Of a DNA stretch of 64,000 nt, positions 1 through 8,143 are shown one piece after another. The DNA lies in the NCBI GenBank assembly GCA_902826775.1, contig CADEHE010000004.1, positions 292,927 to 356,926 on the forward strand. The letters run 5' to 3'. The stretch is from an uncultured Pseudomonadota bacterium. GTDB lineage: Bacteria; Pseudomonadota; Gammaproteobacteria; Burkholderiales; JALYOK01. A model generated the notes under the pieces. That model ran no database searches and was not told the DNA's origin. It saw nothing but the letters and a program-made list of their open reading frames with translations. A program made the position numbers and the translations under genes. Within the stretch, counting starts at the first letter, position 1. Each line of letters starts with the position of its first letter.

Positions 1-867
1 TGGGTCAACGCCTACAAACCCAGCCCGGCGGAGCTGCGCTGCAAGGATCAAGGCGATTTCACCGTTGAGTTCGCCGCCCAGCACGCCGCGCTGCACGGCG
101 GCGCCAATCAACTTGAATTCGAAGTAACAGATGCCGCAGGCAAGCAAGCGCGTGCACACATGCAGTTTTCCTGGAATCCGCAGCCCCTGCCGCTGCCGTT
201 GGACTTGCGCGACCTGACGCGCTTCACGCACGTACAAGAGATCGGCCAAACCGTCATCGGCGCGTTCGATCTCGATGCCGCGCAAAATGTGGTTCGCTCG
301 CGTGCGCCGGTGTATCCCGATTCGTTGCTCGTGCTGGGTTCGCCGCACGGCAGTCAAGAGGCGACGTACGCGGTGCGCTTTCTCGACTTTCGCGGTGTCA
401 AGTGGCTGGGGCCGAGCGACTACTATGTCGGTTTCGAAGCCAAAGAGCCGCACATCGGCATCAAAACCGGTTGGTCGTGCATCGGCATGATGGCGCTGAA
501 TCCACCGCGCGGCGGCAAGGCCGCGCCTGCCTCATCCGGTGAAGCTCGCGCGTTCATCGCTTGGGGCGATCACTCGTTGCGTAAGGAAGAGTGGGTGGTG
601 GTGACCAATCCGCCCAAGCCCTTCGAGGTCGAACCGCGCGTTTGGTATCGAGTGCGCCATCAAGTGATCTGCACTTCCGGAAACAATCGCGTGCGCTTTC
701 GGTTGTGGCGCGCGGGCGAGCCTGAGCCCGGCGACTGGCTCTGCGACGAAACCAACGCCCATATCGCAGCGTCGCTGCCGCGCTACCAGCAAGGTTCCTT
801 CGCATTGTTCCAACACTCCGGCATGCCGATCGAGTGGAGCGACATCTTGGTGACTGCGCTGCAGTAG
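1..867 (+). CDS. hypothetical protein, C-terminal part (5' end outside window)
   Basis: The reading frame is open from the first base with no stop, so the gene starts upstream of the window; the internal ATG at 160 is not needed as a start. The visible 288 residues are rich in Trp and Gly and end at TAG. The last 230 residues look like an all-beta domain, perhaps a concanavalin/LamG-like jelly roll (for example FALFQHSGMPIEWSDILV at the end), but I do not recognise a family firmly. No catalytic motif is visible. It is separated from the next gene by a gap holding a palindromic repeat. Function unknown. Confidence 0.75.
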   Translation, partial: WVNAYKPSPAELRCKDQGDFTVEFAAQHAALHGGANQLEFEVTDAAGKQARAHMQFSWNPQPLPLPLDLRDLTRFTHVQEIGQTVIGAFDLDAAQNVVRSRAPVYPDSLLVLGSPHGSQEATYAVRFLDFRGVKWLGPSDYYVGFEAKEPHIGIKTGWSCIGMMALNPPRGGKAAPASSGEARAFIAWGDHSLRKEEWVVVTNPPKPFEVEPRVWYRVRHQVICTSGNNRVRFRLWRAGEPEPGDWLCDETNAHIAASLPRYQQGSFALFQHSGMPIEWSDILVTALQ

Positions 868-969
868 AGCATGAGCGCTATAAATCACGACGAAGAGCAG
901 CGTAGCCCGCATTCCCGAACTAAGCGAGCCTAACCCGCCTTGCAACGCCTATGGGTTCCAATCGCGGCA

Positions 970-1046
970 CCTTTTCGTCCTCGCGCAAGCGGGGATCTAT
1001 GCGGCGAGAGCGGAGGTATGGTTCCCGCTTAGCGCGGGAATGACAA
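970..1046. repeat. REP-like intergenic palindromic repeat
   Basis: Two GC-rich half-units face each other: one around 970-995, and one whose arms TTCCCGC (1022-1028) and GCGGGAA (1034-1040) form a hairpin followed by TGAC. The same arms recur at 20725-20742. Its antisense translation gives the FPRRRE-type peptide typical of dispersed proteobacterial intergenic palindromes. It lies in the 225-base gap between the first gene and the small leftward gene. Confidence 0.6.
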
Positions 1047-1092
1047 GCGCCTCGTTTTGAGCCGTCACGAGCTACGTAAACGTCAAAAACAC

Positions 1093-1299
1093 TCAATCCC
1101 AAGCTTCGAGCGCCACGGCGTCAAACTGCGGGCTGACCATGCCTTGCAGTTGGATCATGCGCTTGACTTCTTGCTCATAACCGTCGAACTCCTCGTCGTC
1201 TTCGATGAAACCGACCACTTCCTTCGCCGCATCGGGATACTGCACGCGCAGGCGAACGGGGCGATGAAAGAATCCTTTGATGGCTTGCGTGGCGTTCAT
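1093..1299 (-). CDS. small conserved-looking hypothetical protein (68 aa)
   Basis: A 68-residue protein beginning MNATQAIKGFFHRPVRLRVQ and ending with an acidic-aromatic tail. The start is well supported: AAGGAG lies a few bases upstream of the ATG on the minus strand. It has no signal peptide and no membrane segment. An acidic stretch (FIEDDEEFDGY) sits in the middle. I do not recognise the family. It may be the last gene read leftward beyond the methyltransferase remnant, but the terminator at 1405-1431 makes independent transcription more likely. Confidence 0.6.
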   Translation of the reverse strand: MNATQAIKGFFHRPVRLRVQYPDAAKEVVGFIEDDEEFDGYEQEVKRMIQLQGMVSPQFDAVALEAWD

Positions 1300-1404
1300 T
1301 GCGATCTCCTTGGGTGATTGAAAAGTGCGACTGCACGATAAGCATTCTCGCTAACGGCCTTCACATGGACCTCACGCACAAGTCATATTTCAGTCACGAA
1401 CGCC

Positions 1405-1431
1405 AAAAAAACCGGCGCCGCGGGCGCCGGT
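1405..1431 (-). terminator. rho-independent terminator, leftward
   Basis: Perfect 9-bp GC-rich arms ACCGGCGCC (1411-1419) and GGCGCCGGT (1423-1431) flank a 3-base loop. Read on the minus strand the stem is followed directly by a run of T (A tract at 1405-1411 on the plus strand). This is a classic intrinsic terminator. It lies downstream of the broken methyltransferase and probably closes the whole leftward cluster that starts near 7.47 kb. Confidence 0.88.
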
Positions 1432-1481
1432 AGCAAGCCTCTGTGGAGTAGAGGAGGAGGAGAGCGAAAAGAGCGGTACGG

Positions 1482-1880
1482 TTAGATCGACACGGTTTTG
1501 CGGCGCTCGGCGAACCAGCGCGGCGCTCCGCTCGGATGCACAAGATGGCATCAGCCGGTGCCGGTATGCGCGCGTCTTGTGCCGCCGCTTGGACGAAGGT
1601 GATGCTGCCGAAACCGCCCGCCGCGGCGCGGTCGCGCGCGACTCGCATCATGTGCGGGCTTGGTTCGATGGCGATGTTGCGTCCGCTGGGCCCGATGCGC
1701 GCTTCCATCTGCGCAAAGCTCAAGCCGGTGCCTGAGCACGCATCGATTACCACGGCGCTGCGGCGCAGATTGAGCGCGGCGATGGTGCGTGCGCGTCTCG
1801 GTTCCATGCGCTGGCACGAGGCATCGCACTCGCCGGCCAGTTCGGCGTAGCGTAGCAAGTGCGGTATTCGCTGCCATGCT
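1482..1880 (-). pseudogene. class I SAM-dependent methyltransferase remnant, internally deleted
   Basis: The minus strand from about 1880 reads as the N-terminal half of a methyltransferase: a helical lead-in, the SAM-binding motif VVIDACSGTGLSFAQME, then an acidic strand-end motif IAIEPSPHMM and DAILC. After that point the Rossmann fold is not completed. A different frame then gives a short plausible tail RWFAERRKTVSI ending at TAA (1482-1484), with the strong terminator just below. This pattern suggests that the middle of the gene was deleted, joining head and tail out of frame. The start is uncertain: TTG at 1858, or an earlier codon near 1880. It is unlikely to make an active enzyme. Confidence 0.6.
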
Positions 1881-1900
1881 TAGGTTCTCCTGATACGAGG

Positions 1901-3517
1901 TTAATGAACGGGGCGCACGCCCTCAACCATCAACCGCATGCGGTACAGCGCCGATTGCGCGGTCAAGTACAAAGTCTTGCCGTCGGCATCGCCCCACGCC
2001 ATGTTGTGCGGGTGTTTCGGGCCTTTGATAGTACCGAGGTGCTTGCCTTGCGGCGACAAGATCCACAGGCCGCCCGGGCCTGACACGTAGAGATTGCCTT
2101 TGACGTCTACCTTGACGCCGTCGATCGCGTCTTCGCCGGGCGCAGCGGTCATGTCGAAGAACACTACGCCTTTGTCCAGCGTGCCGTCGGCTTTGACCGG
2201 ATAGCGCATGACGACTTTCTTCTGCGCATCCCAATTGCCGACGTACAAGTGCTTTTCGTCCGGCGAGAATGCGATTCCGTTGGGGCCGCTCAGTTCGTGC
2301 GCCAGCAGCGTCAGCTTGCCTTCCTTCCAACGGTAGATGCCGCTATACGGCAGCGCCTTGCGCGGATCATCGAAAAACTGCGGCAGCCCAAACGGCGGAT
2401 CGGTGAAGTACACGGCACCGTCGGATTTGTAGACCAAATCGTTCGGACTGTTGAGCCGCTTGCCTTCGTAAGCTTTCGCCAGCACCGTCACCGACCCATC
2501 CTTCTCGATGCGCGAGACACGGTGATTGCCATGCTCGTTGATCGTCAGGCGACCGGCTTGGTCTAAGGTCAAACCGTTCGAACCGGGTTGGCCGTAGTCG
2601 GCGATATCCGCGCCCGCGTAGCCGCTCGGCTTGCGGAATTCGTTTAGGCTGCCGTCGCGATATTGCCAGATCGTGTTCTCGTTCGGATCGGAAAACAGAA
2701 GATACCCACCAGGGTTATTCTCCGTAACCCAGATGGGTCCTTCAGTAAAGGAAAATCCTTCCGCCAGTTTAAAGATTTTCGGATTGTTGGAAACGATTTC
2801 GTTGATGCCGGGATCGAGGCGGATGACCTCGACATTGACCTCAGCCGGTTCGATCGCCATTGGCCCAGTCGGACCATTATGGAACTCCAAGCGCGCATGA
2901 TGCAGCCAGATGAAATTGGTCGGCGGCGCCGAGAGCGGCCCATTGATGCCGAAAATCGCGAGCTGAATCTTCTGTCCCGCCTTCACGTTGCGCGCGATGA
3001 TCAAGCGGTTATCCGCGTTCCAGCCCTTCACCACCGAACCGCCGCTTTGTCCCTGACCGCGGATCAACTCGCCATCGACCCAGATCTCTGCGTAGTCGTC
3101 CACACGCGTATCGAACACCACCGTGGCACCCTTCGGGTCATAGCCGCCGATGCGCTCTGGGATCGTCAGGTTGATGCGATACCAGTTAAACGCGAATTTG
3201 CCGGTGGTGCGCCGCTTCATGATGTCCGGCCCGTCGAACGCTTCCCAATTGGAATCGTCGAAGTCTTTGCCGCCGGCGCGTGGGGCAATGTCGAGTGTTT
3301 TGATCATCTTGCCGGTCGGCTGGCCTTCAGGCCCCGGTGCGAAGAAGTCAGTCTGGATGATGCGCGTGTCGCTGTAGCGCCATTTGCCTTGAACGAGCGC
3401 GACGCCTGCGCTGGTGCCAAGATCGATGGTGGCTTCGGGTTTGTTAGGGAAGAGTTTGTTTTCGGCGTGAGCGGCGAGCGCAAGGCAAAGGCTGATGAGG
3501 AACAGTAAGGCCTCCAC
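1901..3517 (-). CDS. secreted SMP-30/gluconolactonase/LRE-like protein
   Basis: A 538-residue protein if it starts at the GTG at 3517. That start is chosen because a signal peptide begins right there (hydrophobic run ALLFLISLCLALAAHA, cleavage before EN), while the open frame further upstream is low-complexity intergenic sequence. Residues about 60-230 form a beta-sandwich with a Trp-rich pattern resembling a galactose-binding or glycosidase accessory domain. Residues about 250-530 are the SMP-30/gluconolactonase six-bladed propeller, with motifs FTEGPIW, PNDLVYKSDGAVYFTDPPFG and PNGIAFSPDEKHLYVGN. Family members hydrolyse lactones using a divalent metal. The HbpS-cupin gene lies 164 bases upstream. 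Substrate unknown; a sugar lactone would fit the oxidising genes across the divergent locus. Confidence 0.85.
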   Translation of the reverse strand: MEALLFLISLCLALAAHAENKLFPNKPEATIDLGTSAGVALVQGKWRYSDTRIIQTDFFAPGPEGQPTGKMIKTLDIAPRAGGKDFDDSNWEAFDGPDIMKRRTTGKFAFNWYRINLTIPERIGGYDPKGATVVFDTRVDDYAEIWVDGELIRGQGQSGGSVVKGWNADNRLIIARNVKAGQKIQLAIFGINGPLSAPPTNFIWLHHARLEFHNGPTGPMAIEPAEVNVEVIRLDPGINEIVSNNPKIFKLAEGFSFTEGPIWVTENNPGGYLLFSDPNENTIWQYRDGSLNEFRKPSGYAGADIADYGQPGSNGLTLDQAGRLTINEHGNHRVSRIEKDGSVTVLAKAYEGKRLNSPNDLVYKSDGAVYFTDPPFGLPQFFDDPRKALPYSGIYRWKEGKLTLLAHELSGPNGIAFSPDEKHLYVGNWDAQKKVVMRYPVKADGTLDKGVVFFDMTAAPGEDAIDGVKVDVKGNLYVSGPGGLWILSPQGKHLGTIKGPKHPHNMAWGDADGKTLYLTAQSALYRMRLMVEGVRPVH

Positions 3518-3681
3518 GGCTAACCTGCGTCCCCCTCGTAGGGAGGAGATTGCGAGGGAGGTTGCATGCGTGCGTCCGTGCGAAAGCAACTGGCTAAGCC
3601 CTACCCTGACCCTCAAAGAGGGAGGGGGTGTATCGTGGGGGTTCGCTGGGCAAGCGAAAGAAGCTGCGGTCATGTTCACCC

Positions 3682-4629
3682 TCATTGATGGATCGGTTTG
3701 ACGACGTAATACAGAAACGGATCGGTGACCTCCTTGAACCAATGCGGCGTGTTCGGCGGAATGATCACGATATCGCCCTTCATCAATTTGCGCGTCTCAC
3801 CGCCTTGCACATCGGGCGCGCGAATTTCGCCGGGTGCAATGATCTTCGGATTCACCAGCGTGCCGCCGGTTACCAACGTTGCCGTGCCTTCGAGCACATA
3901 GACCACGTCGGTCTCATGCTCATGCACCTCGACCATGCCGCCGGCGGTGCGCCGGCTGGCGTGAACCTTGTACTCTGGAACCTCGATGAGCGGCTGACCT
4001 TTCGCGAACGCGGCGGCGACTTGGTCTTTGTTCAGATACGTGACCGCAGCGCCGTTGGTCGCGATGATCGAATCCACCGCCTTGACGCCGGCGATAATCG
4101 AATCCGCCGCCTTGACGCCGGCAATAATCGAATCCGCCGCCTTGACGCCGGCAATAATCGAATCCGCCGCCTTGACGCCGGCTAGTGCAATATCCTCGTC
4201 TTCCTGCGGCGTGTTGCCTGATACGCCGATCGCGCCGATCACGCGGCCTTCGCTCACGATCGGCAAGCCGCCTTGCAGCGGCGTAGCACCCGGCAGCGCC
4301 AATGCCGCAACCCGGCCTTCACGAATTTGATCCTCGAATACCTTGCTTGGCCGCCGGAAGATCGCCGCGGTGCGCGCCTTGCCGATGCCGACCTCGACAC
4401 TCGCCACTTGTGTGTCGTCGAGACGGTTCAGCACCAGCAGATTACCGCCGTCATCCACTACCGCGATGACCACGGTGGCTTTGCGTTTATTCGCCTCCAC
4501 GGCAGCGGCGTCGGCGATTTTCTTCGCGGCACCTAAGGTCAATACTTGCTTGCTGGGCAGAGCGGCGTGGGCGGCTAACGCCATTGCGGCGATGCAGATC
4601 GTCGTGATTGATTGCATTGTCTTCAACAT
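3682..4629 (-). CDS. secreted HbpS/GlcG-like domain fused to a cupin domain
   Basis: A 315-residue protein with a signal peptide (MLKTMQSITTICIAAMALAA). Residues about 25-150 are a GlcG/HbpS-type (DUF336, haem-degrading family) domain, shown by VVIAVVDDGGNLLVLNRLDD, PLQGGLPIV and IGAIGVSGNTPQEDEDIA. Residues about 150-190 are four copies of a 10-residue repeat of the form AGVKAADSII. Residues about 195-315 are a cupin with histidine-rich motif EVHEHETDVVYVLEG and a second motif PPNTPHW, consistent with a metal site. The repeat duplicates the final helix of the HbpS domain and acts as the linker. Upstream neighbours are another HbpS-like protein and a bufferin precursor, which suggests a metal, haem or redox role in the periplasm. 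The exact ligand is unknown. Confidence 0.85.
   Translation of the reverse strand: MLKTMQSITTICIAAMALAAHAALPSKQVLTLGAAKKIADAAAVEANKRKATVVIAVVDDGGNLLVLNRLDDTQVASVEVGIGKARTAAIFRRPSKVFEDQIREGRVAALALPGATPLQGGLPIVSEGRVIGAIGVSGNTPQEDEDIALAGVKAADSIIAGVKAADSIIAGVKAADSIIAGVKAVDSIIATNGAAVTYLNKDQVAAAFAKGQPLIEVPEYKVHASRRTAGGMVEVHEHETDVVYVLEGTATLVTGGTLVNPKIIAPGEIRAPDVQGGETRKLMKGDIVIIPPNTPHWFKEVTDPFLYYVVKPIHQ
4061..4180. repeat. 30-bp tandem repeat, four copies, inside the HbpS-cupin gene
   Basis: Four adjoining 30-base units (4061-4090, 4091-4120, 4121-4150, 4151-4180). The last three are nearly identical, and the first differs at a few bases. The unit is in frame and encodes a 10-residue helix repeat. 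No spacers separate the units, so this is not CRISPR. Copy number is likely to vary by slippage without shifting the frame. Confidence 0.95.
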
Positions 4630-4683
4630 CTCGGTTCTCCTTGATCGGTTCGGTGCAATGAGGATTGCGCCGGTTGGGGGGGG

Positions 4684-5172
4684 CTACTTCATCGCTTTCC
4701 ATGCGGCAATCGCCGCCACGGCGATGTCTTCATCCTGCTGCGCGCTTGCTGCGCCGGATACACCAACCGCGCCAACGACCTTCCCATCGACTTCGATAGG
4801 AACGCCGCCCTGCAGCGGTGTGAACAAGCTCTCCGGCAGCGCCGCCATTGCGGTGCGGCCCTTGTTGACGATGTCTTCAAACAGTTTGGTGGGTTTGCGA
4901 AACAGCGCGGAAGTGCGCGCCTTGCCAAGCGAAATGGCTGCACTGGCGGCGAAAGTGTTGTCCCAGCGTTCGGCCGCGAGCATATGACCACCGTCATCGA
5001 CGACTGCGATAGCACCGCCCGGCGCGCTGAGTCTGCGCGCTTCGCTGGCCGCAGCGCTAATGAGTTGTTTCGCGCCTTCCAGCGTTAATACGGGTTTGGG
5101 GGCGATCGCGTCGGCACCATGTGCCAACGCAACGGCAAAACAGGAAGCGGTAACGAATAGGATGTGGCGCAT
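4684..5172 (-). CDS. secreted HbpS/GlcG-like haem-binding family protein
   Basis: A 162-residue protein with a signal peptide ending near AHGADA, followed by one complete GlcG/HbpS (DUF336) domain: AIAVVDDGGHMLAAERWD, KARTSALFRKPTKLFED, PLQGGVPIEVDGKVVGAVGVSG and a terminal QQDEDIAVAAIAAWKAMK. It resembles the first half of its downstream neighbour (3682-4629), so the two are probably old duplicates. Members of this family bind haem or corrinoid-like ligands or accompany glycolate and other oxidation operons; the ligand here cannot be read from sequence. It lies 54 bases upstream of the HbpS-cupin gene, and the stop is preceded by an 8-G run at 4676-4683. Confidence 0.85.
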   Translation of the reverse strand: MRHILFVTASCFAVALAHGADAIAPKPVLTLEGAKQLISAAASEARRLSAPGGAIAVVDDGGHMLAAERWDNTFAASAAISLGKARTSALFRKPTKLFEDIVNKGRTAMAALPESLFTPLQGGVPIEVDGKVVGAVGVSGAASAQQDEDIAVAAIAAWKAMK

Positions 5173-5255
5173 GGCCTTACCTCGTGGCTATCAGTTTTTG
5201 GAGAAAGAAGAGATGCGGGCCGCGCCGAGGGCGGCGCGGCCCGCGCTTGCCCGGC

Positions 5256-5540
5256 CTAGTTGGTGGTTTTTCCGCCCGGCTTTGCGTAGGGCGAGGTGGT
5301 AATGTAAGCGCCGGCAATGCGCTCGCAAGTGCCTTTCGGCACTTCGATCCATGCTTCCTTGTCGTTGTCGACCATGATCGATCCATGACAAGAACTGTGA
5401 CTAGTGCCGCAGTCGTTCTTGCCGGCTTTGATGACGCCTGCGCACTTTTCGGTTTCGGCGGCATTCGCGACGCTCGTCGCGGTGGCGATGCCGACTGTGA
5501 GCAAGGTAGCGAATGCGCTGCGGATTAGTTTTTCATGCAT
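5256..5540 (-). CDS. DUF2282/BufA1-like bufferin precursor (copy 1)
   Basis: A 94-residue protein starting at the ATG at 5540, which has AAAGGA just upstream. It has an N-terminal signal peptide (FATLLTVGIATATSVANA) and a mature part with four cysteines in the family pattern: EKCAGVIKAGKNDCG, SSCHGS and VPKGTCERIAG. This is the DUF2282 family, now described as BufA1-type bufferins: periplasmic copper-binding peptides whose cysteines are modified by a DUF692/MNIO enzyme (BufB) with partner BufC. Neither enzyme gene is visible in this window. It lies 83 bases upstream of the HbpS-like gene. A close paralogue is encoded at 8144-8437 on the other strand. Confidence 0.85.
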   Translation of the reverse strand: MHEKLIRSAFATLLTVGIATATSVANAAETEKCAGVIKAGKNDCGTSHSSCHGSIMVDNDKEAWIEVPKGTCERIAGAYITTSPYAKPGGKTTN

Positions 5541-5781
5541 GTTGGTTCCTTTCGTGGATGGAGGAGTGCGATAACCACCGCAGATGCGACCAGGCTCGTG
5601 CGAGATCAAAGAGGCTGGCGGACGACGCACGGCAAACCGAGTGTGGTCTGCTTGTAGCACGCGCTTTCGCGGTGGTTGTCACGAGCGCAACTATGCGCGC
5701 CTCATGTCCAACCGCATTCACGAAACGATAAAGATTTTGTCACGGCGCGGCGGCCATCACCGGCGCGCCGCTGCCGGTTTG

Positions 5782-7467
5782 CTAGCGCTGCGTCTTTAAG
5801 AACGCCAGCAGCGCGGCACACCCGCGCGCAGCGAACAGCGCGATGGCATCGGCGCTTGGCGCTTCTTCGTGCATCGGCTGGTTATCGCAGCAGGCGAGGT
5901 GGCCGATAGTGCGGCCGCTCGCGGCGTCGGTCAGCGCAATCCCCAGGTAGCTAGCGCGGTTCAATTCTCGCTCCAGCGGCCAGCGTTCGGCGAGCTGTTT
6001 GGGCCAGTACAGCGTCTGGCCGTCGCCGTATACCTGCTCACAAGGGTTGCCGGCCAAATCGTAGTCCACATCAAAGGTGAGTTCGCCATCGTTCCAATAG
6101 CACAGCGCTCGCACACGCGTGGGTGGATCGTCCAGGCAGTGTGTGATGAAAGCTTCGCGCGCCCCGGTATAGTTCGCAAACTCGCTGACCAGCGCGACGA
6201 GTCGCTGGCGTGCGTCCGCGATCGAGTCTAGTCCTTGTGCCGTGCGCAACAGGCCTTTTTCGCGCGCGCTGCGCTGCATTTCTATGCCCGCTCGAGCAGT
6301 GAAGATGCGATAAACCGCGTCCATTAGGAAGCCTTGATCCATCGGCTTGTCGTCTTTGAACACTAGGTGCCCAATTACGCGCCCACGGCTGCTCAAGATC
6401 GGCATGCCGAGATAGCTCACGTAACCGTAGGGCGATTCGTTGGGGAAATGCACGGCAAGATCTTGCGGAATGAAGTAACGCTCTTTGGTATCGACCACGA
6501 CCTTGCAAGGGGTGGGCGCTAAATCGTACTCATCACTAGTGAACTGGCCGCGCTCCCAGCATGCCAACGTGCGCACGCGCGTAGGGGGTTGATCGATGCA
6601 CTCAGTGAGAAAGACTTCGGCCACATCCAAGGCGCGGGCGAAGTGCTCCACCAGTGCGCGATAGAACTCGGCGCCAGTCACATTTGCAGTGCCCGCGGCG
6701 ACATGCTGCAGCGTTGCCTCAATGCGCTTGTATTGGGTGATATCGCTGTCCAGGCAGATCATGCGGTACGCCTTGCCGCCGGCGTGGCGCAGCGCGGTTC
6801 CTCGAGATAGCACCCAACGCGTGGTGCCGTCTTTGTGCAGGACGCGATGCTCGCTTTCAAAGCGCGTCTCGGCCGCGCTGTCGATATGCATCGCGAGCGC
6901 GCGCTCGACGGCTGACCGATCCTCGGGGTGAATACGCGTGCGCCACGTCTCGAACACCGGCGCCAACTCTCCTTCGGCAAAGCCCAACATGGCCAGCCAA
7001 CGCGGCGAGATGTAGAGCGCGTCTGTGCTGGAGTGCCATTCCCACAGGCCGTCTTCGGCGGCGCGCACGGCGAGCGCATAGCGCTCTTGAGTTTCATACA
7101 GAGCTTGCTCGACCGCGCGTCGCGTTTGCGTTGCCTCAGCGAGTTCTACCGCATGGTGAGCGGTTTGCTGCGTCAACGTTTGCACGCGCTCCTCGATTTC
7201 AACGGCGGCATCCGTCGTGCGGTTTGCAACGCGGTTTGGCATGGCGGCGCGCAGCGCGGCCAGCGCGGGTTGCAGCCTGCGCGATAGCAGCGCTCCTTGC
7301 AACCACCATATCAGACACACCACCACTGCGACCTCCGCGAACATCCAAAACAGCAAAACATTGCGATGTGCGATCCAGTCGGCGCGCAGCCAACCGAGCG
7401 CAAGCCATAAGTCGAACAACAGGATGGTAGCGGCAACGAGCAGCGCAATCTTGGCTCGATCACTCAT
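5782..7467 (-). CDS. membrane PAS-GAF-GAF sensor protein without a visible output domain
   Basis: A 561-residue protein starting at the ATG at 7467, preceded by CGGAGGA. Two transmembrane segments lie within the first 65 residues (IALLVAATILLFDLWLALGW and LFWMFAEVAVVVCLIWWL), then a coiled-coil linker of about 80 residues. Next come a PAS_3-type domain (about 125-245; DGLWEWHSSTDALYISPRW, IHPEDRSAVE and a PAC-like end) and two related GAF-like modules of about 150 residues, each with the pattern FLTECIDQPPTRVRTLACWE or FITHCLDDPPTRVRALCYW. The second module ends the protein. No histidine kinase, GGDEF, EAL or HTH follows, so it must signal by partners. It sits between the two bufferin genes at the divergent promoter region. 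A decayed relative of the GAF module lies at 24687-25160. Confidence 0.8.
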   Translation of the reverse strand: MSDRAKIALLVAATILLFDLWLALGWLRADWIAHRNVLLFWMFAEVAVVVCLIWWLQGALLSRRLQPALAALRAAMPNRVANRTTDAAVEIEERVQTLTQQTAHHAVELAEATQTRRAVEQALYETQERYALAVRAAEDGLWEWHSSTDALYISPRWLAMLGFAEGELAPVFETWRTRIHPEDRSAVERALAMHIDSAAETRFESEHRVLHKDGTTRWVLSRGTALRHAGGKAYRMICLDSDITQYKRIEATLQHVAAGTANVTGAEFYRALVEHFARALDVAEVFLTECIDQPPTRVRTLACWERGQFTSDEYDLAPTPCKVVVDTKERYFIPQDLAVHFPNESPYGYVSYLGMPILSSRGRVIGHLVFKDDKPMDQGFLMDAVYRIFTARAGIEMQRSAREKGLLRTAQGLDSIADARQRLVALVSEFANYTGAREAFITHCLDDPPTRVRALCYWNDGELTFDVDYDLAGNPCEQVYGDGQTLYWPKQLAERWPLERELNRASYLGIALTDAASGRTIGHLACCDNQPMHEEAPSADAIALFAARGCAALLAFLKTQR

Positions 7468-7704
7468 GGAGTTCCTCCGATCAGTTCTTTGCATTGGCGA
7501 CGTGATAAGGGCGAGAACTGCTTCCCGTACGCTGACGCAATGATGCCTTGGAAATTCTGCGAAAGAACAACTAACGCTGCTGTGATGAAAATTTGAAGTT
7601 TACGTGACGGGCGCGTGAGTTCGGGCAGCAACAATGGCAACACTGGCTCGAGACCACTCGACAGTGCAGTTTGAGACCACTTCACTTCAGTTAAAGGAGA
7701 CCAT
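7468..7704. promoter_or_regulatory. divergent intergenic region with a direct repeat
   Basis: This 237-base region separates the leftward sensor gene from the rightward EF-hand gene and must hold promoters for both. Near the rightward start the 9-mer GAGACCACT occurs twice, at 7651-7659 and 7674-7682, in the same orientation and 23 bases apart. That spacing is near two helical turns and would suit a dimeric regulator. I cannot identify the regulator or firm -35/-10 boxes. Confidence 0.4.
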
Positions 7705-8067
7705 ATGAAATTCACTCGTATCGTTGTTACCGCGCTGAGCTTGGGCGCGCTGGCGCTCGGCGCAATGAACCCGGCCGGTGCCGCCGACTCGAACAATCCG
7801 CTCGATCCGTCCTACAAGAACAGTCTTGGCAAGCTGCGCGCCACGTACTTCGAGATGCTTGCCAAGATGGACGCCAACATGGATGGCCGCATTTCCGATC
7901 TGGAGTTCGCCATGCAGCACGATCCGCTGAGCCCTGAGTTCAAGAAACGCAGCGCCGAGTTCAAGGAAATGATTCGCGCGATGGATGCAAACAAGGATGG
8001 TGAGATCTGCCTAGAGGAATACATGGCGGCCGCCAACCCGCTGCACCCCGGTCATCAGCGCAACTAA
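7705..8067 (+). CDS. secreted EF-hand protein
   Basis: A 120-residue protein with a good upstream AAAGGAGA and a signal peptide ending at AGA-AD. Two EF-hand loops are visible: DANMDGRISDLE (about residues 56-67) and DANKDGEICLEE (about 94-105). Both carry acidic or Asn residues at positions 1, 3, 5 and 12 and Gly at position 6, so both should bind calcium. The second loop has a cysteine at position 9. It is the first gene of the rightward run and is followed 76 bases later by a bufferin precursor. A role as a periplasmic calcium-binding or stress protein is inference. Confidence 0.85.
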   Translation: MKFTRIVVTALSLGALALGAMNPAGAADSNNPLDPSYKNSLGKLRATYFEMLAKMDANMDGRISDLEFAMQHDPLSPEFKKRSAEFKEMIRAMDANKDGEICLEEYMAAANPLHPGHQRN

Positions 8068-8143
8068 GCGTATTAGCAACCGGCGGTGCGTCATCGCCGC
8101 GCCGTCGATACTTTTTTCATTTTGCACTTACAAGGAGTTATGC

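Noticed and set aside
2663..3508. Plus-strand open frame of 281 codons opposite the SMP-30-like gene
   Set aside because: Antisense shadow; the minus-strand protein has a signal peptide and clear propeller motifs.
3518..3742. N-terminal extension of the SMP-30-like protein up to 3742
   Set aside because: The extra part is intergenic low-complexity sequence overlapping the end of the next gene; the signal peptide starts at the GTG at 3517.
4061..4180. Regular 30-bp repeats that could suggest CRISPR
   Set aside because: The units touch each other with no spacers and are in frame inside a gene.
3628..4185. Plus-strand open frame with a repeated NRIRRLDAG-type peptide
   Set aside because: It is the antisense reading of the tandem repeat in the HbpS-cupin gene and has no family match or ribosome site.
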